Below, piece by piece: positions 59,059 to 64,000 of a stretch of DNA of 64,000 bases. Position 1 is the stretch's first letter. Every line of letters begins with the position of its first letter. A program made the translations under genes and the position numbers. The notes under the pieces are model-generated. The model was given only the letters and a program-made list of their open reading frames with translations. It did no database searches and had not been told where the DNA came from. The stretch is taken from positions 434,001-498,000 of the forward strand of contig NZ_JAFIMU010000009.1 of assembly GCF_017302985.1 (NCBI RefSeq), written 5' to 3'. This DNA is from Corallococcus macrosporus. GTDB taxonomy: Bacteria; Myxococcota; Myxococcia; Myxococcales; Myxococcaceae.

Positions 59059-61938
59059 ATGCGAACGTTCCTTCCGTCCTGGTCGCGCACGCTGGCGCTG
59101 ACCCTGCTGTTCACCTCCGTCCTCGCTCAAGCGCAGGACACCCCTGAAGCCTTCGAGGGAGACGACCTGGGGCTGGAGCCTCCGGGTGTTCAATACCTGC
59201 CAGCTCCGGCCCCCCGGGCCCACGAGCAGCGCCGCCTGTCGCCGGACGCGCCCGCGGTGGTGCGCCGTGAGGTCCGCGCCGGGAAGTCCAACGTGAAGTC
59301 AGCGGGCGTGCCGCAGACGCGACGGGGTGACGGTGCGCTGTCCGGCAAGGTCATCTACCTGAGCCCGGGCCACGGCTTCTATCGCGACGACAAGCTGAAG
59401 CGCTGGGCGACGCAGCGGCCCAACACCTGGGGCGTGGTGGAGGACTTCATCTCCGCGGAGGTGGTGTCGCAGGAGTTGCAGCCCCAGTTGATGGCGGCGG
59501 GCGCCACGGTGGTGACGGTGCGCGAGTCGGACCTGAACCCGCTGCTTGCCACGGTGGACAACGGCGGCACGGGCTACGTGGAGGGCGGGGACAGCGCGCG
59601 CTTCCACGCCTCCGCGCAGAAGGGCTGGGCCCCGCCGCCCGTGCCCATGGGCAACAACGTGGAGCCCTTCACCCTGGGCACCACGCGCACGCTGGACACG
59701 GCGGCCACCTCCAGCGCGAGGGCGACGTGGACCCCGGACGTGCCCGCGGACGCGGCCTACAACGTCTACGTCTCCTACGGCTCCGACCCCACGCGTGCGA
59801 CGGACGCGCACTACGTGGTGAAGCACACGGGCGGCGAGAGCCACTTCCGCGTGAACCAGCAGCGCCACGGCGGCACGTGGGTGCTGCTGGGACGCTTCTA
59901 CTTCAAGGCGGGCAAGCATCCGGAGTCGGGTGCGGTGGTGCTGGAGAACGATTCGGCGCAGGGCACGGGCGCGACGCTGTCCGTGGACGCGGTGCGGCTG
60001 GGCGGTGGACGCGGCCTGCTGGGTGACGCGGCGCAGGGACCGCTCTTGCGTCCGCGCTTCGAGGAGAGCGGGCGCTACCACGTGCAGTACAGCGGGGCGC
60101 CCTTCAGCGTGTACGCGCCGTCGGGGGGCAACGCCCTGTCCAACGAGCGCAACGCGGACGTGACGTCCCGGCCGCGCTTCGCCGCGTGGCTGCACGAGGA
60201 GGGCGAGGACGCCGTCTACGTCGCGTGGCACACCAACGCGGGCACGACCGGCACGGTGCGGGGCACGGAGGCCTACGTCTACGGGCCGCACCCGGTGGAC
60301 GGCACGCTCAACTTCACGGGCGTGGCGGGCAGCGACGTGCTGGGCCGGGCGCTCCTGGCGCAGATTGACACGGACCTCAAGCGCGAGGTGGATCCGGCCT
60401 GGCGCGTGCGCGGCCTGCGCTCGGGGAACCTGGGCGAGGTGAACCCCACGCACAACCCGGAGACGCCCGCCGTGCTCCTGGAGATGGCGTATCACGACAA
60501 CACGACGGACGCGGGGAACCTCAAGGAGGCCCGCTTCCGCCACGTGGCCGCGCGCGCCATCGTGCAGGGGTTGATCAAGTACTTCGCGACCCGGGACGGC
60601 GCGGCGGTGCACCTGCCGCCGGAGACGCCGGGTGCGGTGGCCGCGCGCAACGCGACGACGGGCGCGGTGGAGGTGAAGTGGACGGCGCCCCCGCAGGTCG
60701 CCCTGGAGGAGGGCCGCGACGCGCCCACGGGCTACCGGCTCTACCAGAGCGCGGACGGCTTCGGCTGGGACGAGGGCACGGAAGTCCAGGGCACGTCGGC
60801 CACCGTCAGCCTGGCGGCCGGTACGCTGCGCTACTTCCGCGTCGCCGCGGTGAACGCGGGCGGTGAGTCCTTCCCGTCCGCCACGGTGGGCGTGCGCGTG
60901 GGAGACACGCCGCCGGTGCTGCTGGTGAACGCGTACGAGCGGCTGGACGCGACGGTCGCGTGCGGCGAGGAGCTGGAGACGCCGTACGACCTGGAGGCGC
61001 CGCTGCGCGTCTACCTGGAGGCGATGAACGACGGCAGCTACCTGCGCCAGCACGGCGCGGCGTTCGCGCAGGCGGCGGTGGCCTTCGACAGCGCAACGGG
61101 CAACGCGGTGGCGGCGGGGCTGGTGTCGCCCACGGGCTACCGGCTGGTGGACTGGTCCACCGGGCGCGGCGGGGTGGGGGGCGCGGGCCTGACGCGCACG
61201 GAGCAGGACACCCTGCGCGCGTTCGTCACCGGCGGCGGAAACCTCCTGCTGTCGGGCAGCCGCACGGTGTTCGCGCTGTCGCAGGGCAGCGCGGAGGACA
61301 AGGCGTTCCTCGCGGACATCCTCCGGGCGTCCTTCGGCGTCGGCTCGGTCCTGGGCCGGGTGGAGGGCTTCACGGGCGGCATCCTCCGCGACCTGCCGGC
61401 CACGCCGCTGGACGACGGGACGCTCGAGGCCTACCCCGTGGGGGTGACGGACGTCCTGCTGCCCACGACGCCGGGGACGGACGTGCTCCGCTACGTGAAC
61501 GCGGGTCTGGGCGCGGCGGTCCTGTCCGGCACCGCGCCCGCGGGCCAGGTGCTGGTGCTGGGCTTCCCGTTCGAGGGCCTTGCGTCCAATCGCGAACGGT
61601 CGCGGCTGGTGGGCGAGTTCCTGGTGCGCTCGGGACTCCTGGCCCAGGCACCGGCACTGCCCACGGCGGACGTGACGCCCGCGGTGAGCCCCCGGCCACT
61701 GTCGTCCTGCGTGGCGGTGCGCGAGGTGGATCCGCATCCGGTGGTGCAGCCGCCTCCACCTCCGCCGCCGCCGGAACCGACGGTCGTTCCGGCGCTCCCG
61801 AGTGACTATTCCCCCAAGGGGGACAGCGGCTGCGGATGCGGGGCCGGGTCGGGAACGGCCTCCGGGCTCTGGGTGTTGGTCGGGGTGATTGTTCAGCTCC
61901 GGCGTGCGCGCTCGAAAGCGGCCCACGCGAAGCGTTGA
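59059..61938 (+). CDS. MYXO-CTERM N-acetylmuramoyl-L-alanine amidase
   Basis: This 959-residue surface protein has a signal peptide (cleavage near AQAQD) and an Amidase_3 domain split by an insertion. The zinc His is in LSPGHG (His105), a second is in AWHTNAG (His391), and the catalytic Glu is in LLEMAYHDN (Glu475). Residues about 165-320 (starting NGGTGYVEGG) look like a golvesin-type beta domain set inside the amidase. An FN3 domain (about 520-615) and an unassigned domain follow, then a Pro run. The tail GCGCGAGSGTASGLWVLV followed by RRARSK is a MYXO-CTERM signal: Cys, hydrophobic helix, basic end. It cleaves peptidoglycan stems. ATG 59059 is preferred to GTG 59056. Confidence 0.88.
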   Translation: MRTFLPSWSRTLALTLLFTSVLAQAQDTPEAFEGDDLGLEPPGVQYLPAPAPRAHEQRRLSPDAPAVVRREVRAGKSNVKSAGVPQTRRGDGALSGKVIYLSPGHGFYRDDKLKRWATQRPNTWGVVEDFISAEVVSQELQPQLMAAGATVVTVRESDLNPLLATVDNGGTGYVEGGDSARFHASAQKGWAPPPVPMGNNVEPFTLGTTRTLDTAATSSARATWTPDVPADAAYNVYVSYGSDPTRATDAHYVVKHTGGESHFRVNQQRHGGTWVLLGRFYFKAGKHPESGAVVLENDSAQGTGATLSVDAVRLGGGRGLLGDAAQGPLLRPRFEESGRYHVQYSGAPFSVYAPSGGNALSNERNADVTSRPRFAAWLHEEGEDAVYVAWHTNAGTTGTVRGTEAYVYGPHPVDGTLNFTGVAGSDVLGRALLAQIDTDLKREVDPAWRVRGLRSGNLGEVNPTHNPETPAVLLEMAYHDNTTDAGNLKEARFRHVAARAIVQGLIKYFATRDGAAVHLPPETPGAVAARNATTGAVEVKWTAPPQVALEEGRDAPTGYRLYQSADGFGWDEGTEVQGTSATVSLAAGTLRYFRVAAVNAGGESFPSATVGVRVGDTPPVLLVNAYERLDATVACGEELETPYDLEAPLRVYLEAMNDGSYLRQHGAAFAQAAVAFDSATGNAVAAGLVSPTGYRLVDWSTGRGGVGGAGLTRTEQDTLRAFVTGGGNLLLSGSRTVFALSQGSAEDKAFLADILRASFGVGSVLGRVEGFTGGILRDLPATPLDDGTLEAYPVGVTDVLLPTTPGTDVLRYVNAGLGAAVLSGTAPAGQVLVLGFPFEGLASNRERSRLVGEFLVRSGLLAQAPALPTADVTPAVSPRPLSSCVAVREVDPHPVVQPPPPPPPPEPTVVPALPSDYSPKGDSGCGCGAGSGTASGLWVLVGVIVQLRRARSKAAHAKR

Positions 61939-61963
61939 CTCGGCGGGGGCGCCTGCCTACGGT
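61935..61963 (+). promoter_or_regulatory. Candidate gapA-pgk promoter
   Basis: TTGACT (61935-61940), 17 bases, then TACGGT (61958-61963), the first overlapping the amidase stop codon. It matches five and three of six consensus bases. The start would be near 61970. Confidence 0.45.
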
Positions 61964-61991
61964 CGCCCGCCTTCTTTACGAGACTCATGAC

Positions 61992-62012
61992 GGTGGGCCG
62001 CGAAGGCCCACC
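61992..62012 (+). promoter_or_regulatory. Leader hairpin upstream of gapA
   Basis: GGTGGGCC-GCGAA-GGCCCACC is a perfect 8-bp hairpin followed by CCTTCTTAGGAG, so its 3' side runs into the gapA ribosome-binding site. It is either the amidase terminator or a 5'-leader element of gapA. Confidence 0.45.
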
Positions 62013-62036
62013 CCTTCTTAGGAGACGGAAAACACC

Positions 62037-63050
62037 ATGGCCATCAAGCTCGCCATCAACGGCTTCGGTCGTATCGGTCGCTGCATCCTGCGCGCCGCGC
62101 TCAGCCGCAAGGAAGACCTCGAGATCGTCGCCATCAACGACCTCGACAAGCCGGCGGCGCTGGCCCACCTGTTCAAGTACGACTCCGTGCACCGCACGTG
62201 GCCGGGCGAAGTGAGCCACACGGACAAGGGCATCGTCGTGAACGGCAAGGAGATCGCCGTCACCGCGGAGAAGGACCCCTCCGCGCTGCCCTGGAAGAAC
62301 ATGAACGTGGACGTGGTGATGGAGTGCACCGGCCGCTTCACCGCGCGCGACGCCGCCGCCAAGCACCTGGCCGCGGGCGCCAAGAAGGTCATCATCTCCG
62401 CGCCGGCCAAGGGCCCGGACATGACCATCGCGTACGGCATCAACCACCACGAGTACGACCCGGCCAAGCACCACATCGTGTCCAACGCCTCGTGCACCAC
62501 CAACTGCCTGGCGCCCATCGCCAAGGTGCTGGTGGACAACTTCGGCATCGAGAAGGGCCTGATGACGACGGTGCACAGCTACACCAACGACCAGCGCATC
62601 CTGGACCTCACCCACGACGACATGCGCCGCGCCCGCGCCGCCGCGCTGTCCATGATCCCCACCAGCACCGGCGCCGCGAAGGCCATCGGTGAGGTGCTTC
62701 CGGCGCTCAAGGGCAAGATGCACGGCCTGTCCGTCCGCGTCCCCACCCCGAACGTGTCCCTGGTGGACCTGACGGTGAACACCTCCAAGAAGGTCACCGC
62801 GGAGGAGGTCATCGCCGCGATGAAGGCCGCCGCCAACGGCGCGCTCAAGGGCGTGCTCGAGTTCAGCGACGCGCAGACGGTGTCCGTGGACTACAACGGC
62901 AACCCGCACTCGGCCATCTTCGACGCCACCAACTGCTACGTGATGGGCGACAACCTGCTCAAGGTCATGGCCTGGTACGACAACGAGTGGGGCTTCTCCA
63001 ACCGCATGGTCGACACGGCGAAGTTCCTCGTGTCCAAGGGCGTGGCTTAA
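62037..63050 (+). CDS. gapA: Glyceraldehyde-3-phosphate dehydrogenase
   Basis: This 337-residue type I enzyme has the NAD motif INGFGRIGR, the catalytic Cys in SNASCTTNCLAP and the His in HSYTNDQ. The ending WYDNEWGFSNRMVD is typical. It converts glyceraldehyde-3-phosphate to 1,3-bisphosphoglycerate. AGGAG lies 12 bases before the ATG. Pgk follows by 57 bases, the usual gap-pgk operon. Confidence 0.95.
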   Translation: MAIKLAINGFGRIGRCILRAALSRKEDLEIVAINDLDKPAALAHLFKYDSVHRTWPGEVSHTDKGIVVNGKEIAVTAEKDPSALPWKNMNVDVVMECTGRFTARDAAAKHLAAGAKKVIISAPAKGPDMTIAYGINHHEYDPAKHHIVSNASCTTNCLAPIAKVLVDNFGIEKGLMTTVHSYTNDQRILDLTHDDMRRARAAALSMIPTSTGAAKAIGEVLPALKGKMHGLSVRVPTPNVSLVDLTVNTSKKVTAEEVIAAMKAAANGALKGVLEFSDAQTVSVDYNGNPHSAIFDATNCYVMGDNLLKVMAWYDNEWGFSNRMVDTAKFLVSKGVA

Positions 63051-63107
63051 AGCCGCACCGCATCCGGCACCCCAGGCTGACCGAGACAGGCACAAGGGAC
63101 ACCCAAG

Positions 63108-64000
63108 ATGATCCGCTACATCGATGACCTGCAGTTGACCGGCAAGCGCGTCTTCATCCGCGTGGACTTCAACGTCCCGCTGGAGGGGCGTCGCATCACC
63201 GACGACACCCGCATCCGTGAAGCGCTTCCCACCATCCGGCGCGCGCTGGAGATGGGCGGCAAGGTCATCCTGGCGTCCCACCTCGGTCGGCCCAAGGGGC
63301 CGGACCCCAAGCTGTCCACGGTGCTCGTCGCGGAGAAGCTGGCGGAGCTGCTGGGCGGCAAGCACGAGGTCATCCACGCGGACGACTGCGTGGGCGACAA
63401 CGTGAAGAAGCAGGTGAACGACCTGAAGGCGGGGCAGGTGCTCCTCTTGGAGAACCTGCGCTTCCACAAGGAGGAGGAGGCGAACGACGAGGCCTTCTCG
63501 CGCGAGCTGGCGGCGCTGGCGGACGTCTACGTCAACGACGCGTTCGGCACGGCGCACCGTGCGCACGCGTCCACGGCCGGCATGGTGCCCTTCGTGAAGG
63601 AGAAGGCCGCCGGCTTCCTGATGCGCAAGGAGATCGAGTACCTGGGCGACAAGGTCCTGCGCAATCCGGCGAAGCCCTTCGTGGCCATCCTGGGCGGCTC
63701 CAAGGTGAGCGACAAGATCAAGGTCATCGAGAGCCTGCTGCCCAAGGTGGACGCGCTGCTCGTGGGTGGCGCCATGGCGTACACCTTCCTGAAGGCGCAG
63801 GGCATCGAAGTGGGCAAGAGCCGGGTGGAGGAGGGCGACAAGCTGGCGCTGGCGGCGAAGCTGCTGGACACGGCGAAGCGCCTGAAGACGCCGCTGGTGC
63901 TCCCCATCGACCACATCGTGTGCGCGGATCCGGATGGCAACGGTCCGGTGAAGGAGACGCCGGATCAGGTCGTCCCCGCGGACATGATGGGCCTGGACAT
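63108..64000 (+). CDS. pgk: Phosphoglycerate kinase (partial, cut by window edge)
   Basis: The first 297 codons are present, out of about 390 to 400. Visible signatures are [48 protein letters not shown] and [11 protein letters not shown]. It makes ATP from 1,3-bisphosphoglycerate, downstream of GapA in glycolysis. No frameshift is seen. The C-terminal nucleotide-binding half runs past 64000. Confidence 0.93.
   Translation, partial: MIRYIDDLQLTGKRVFIRVDFNVPLEGRRITDDTRIREALPTIRRALEMGGKVILASHLGRPKGPDPKLSTVLVAEKLAELLGGKHEVIHADDCVGDNVKKQVNDLKAGQVLLLENLRFHKEEEANDEAFSRELAALADVYVNDAFGTAHRAHASTAGMVPFVKEKAAGFLMRKEIEYLGDKVLRNPAKPFVAILGGSKVSDKIKVIESLLPKVDALLVGGAMAYTFLKAQGIEVGKSRVEEGDKLALAAKLLDTAKRLKTPLVLPIDHIVCADPDGNGPVKETPDQVVPADMMGLD

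Noticed and set aside
59299..61926. 875-residue reverse frame antisense to the amidase
   Set aside because: Arg/His/Ala-rich shadow of a well-supported gene.
61893..63914. 673-residue reverse frame antisense to gapA and pgk
   Set aside because: Shadow of two well-known glycolytic genes.

Overview
The window is about 70% GC and comes from a myxobacterium, most likely Myxococcaceae (Corallococcus/Myxococcus/Pyxidicoccus type). The supporting signs are a MYXO-CTERM-type C-terminal tail on a secreted amidase, a CPBP protease of the kind that processes such tails, a DUF6289-type small lipoprotein, many two-component and c-di-GMP-type signalling proteins, sigma-54-like promoters, and dense operons with ATGA/GTGA overlaps. 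The genus is an inference. I see no rRNA, tRNA, CRISPR array or insertion sequence.

Layout: 1-62 is the start of a leftward arginine decarboxylase-like gene, followed by a ClpX-like unfoldase without a zinc-binding domain (299-1375). Next is a leftward chaperone operon: lid-less Hsp70, a J-protein with an extremely Pro/Ala-rich N-terminus, and CvpA (6104-1365). Then come an amidotransferase-fold protein lacking its nucleophile (6319-7149) and a leftward operon of PolX, a trypsin-fold pseudoprotease and a CPBP (myxosortase-like) protease (10270-7157). Rightward follow a Rieske protein, a polyhistidine MoaB, a TIGR02757 protein, a hybrid kinase coupled to a hydrolase, and a secreted unknown (10337-17019).

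17144-19381 is a fused EutB-EutC ethanolamine ammonia-lyase. It is followed by leftward genes: a small lipoprotein, a CrtI-like oxidoreductase, a TonB protein and a kinase/regulator pair (24819-19378). 24936-32213 holds a YXWGXW protein, LplA, a short PALP-fold protein, a nucleotidyltransferase, a lipase with its foldase, and NadE.

31212-38121 is the most distinctive region. It is a leftward cluster of an SGNH-like secreted protein, two left-handed beta-helix acyltransferases, an acyl carrier protein, a glutamine-dependent AsnB, an AMP-ligase and a NAD-synthase-family protein. A strong intrinsic terminator sits inside it, between the transferases and the carrier protein. It looks like an acyl/amide modification pathway for a surface glycan or small molecule.

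38256-50843 holds an MscS channel with a cyclic-nucleotide domain, holB-holA, a methyltransferase-fold protein, an M4 metalloprotease, a patatin-like lipoprotein, an NRDE protein, metG, a HEAT protein and tatD. 50830-57669 is leftward: a GspE_N/HD-GYP/receiver-like/DUF4388 protein, a YhaM-like OB-HD protein, an RlmI-like methyltransferase, a GYF-like membrane protein and an FAD dehydrogenase. 57999-64000 ends with a 71-residue protein behind a sigma-54-like promoter, diacylglycerol kinase, the MYXO-CTERM amidase, and gapA-pgk (pgk runs off the edge).

The myxosortase-like gene and the MYXO-CTERM amidase in one window give a plausible enzyme-substrate pair. Most other operons look like ordinary housekeeping or envelope modules with individual oddities, listed in the findings.
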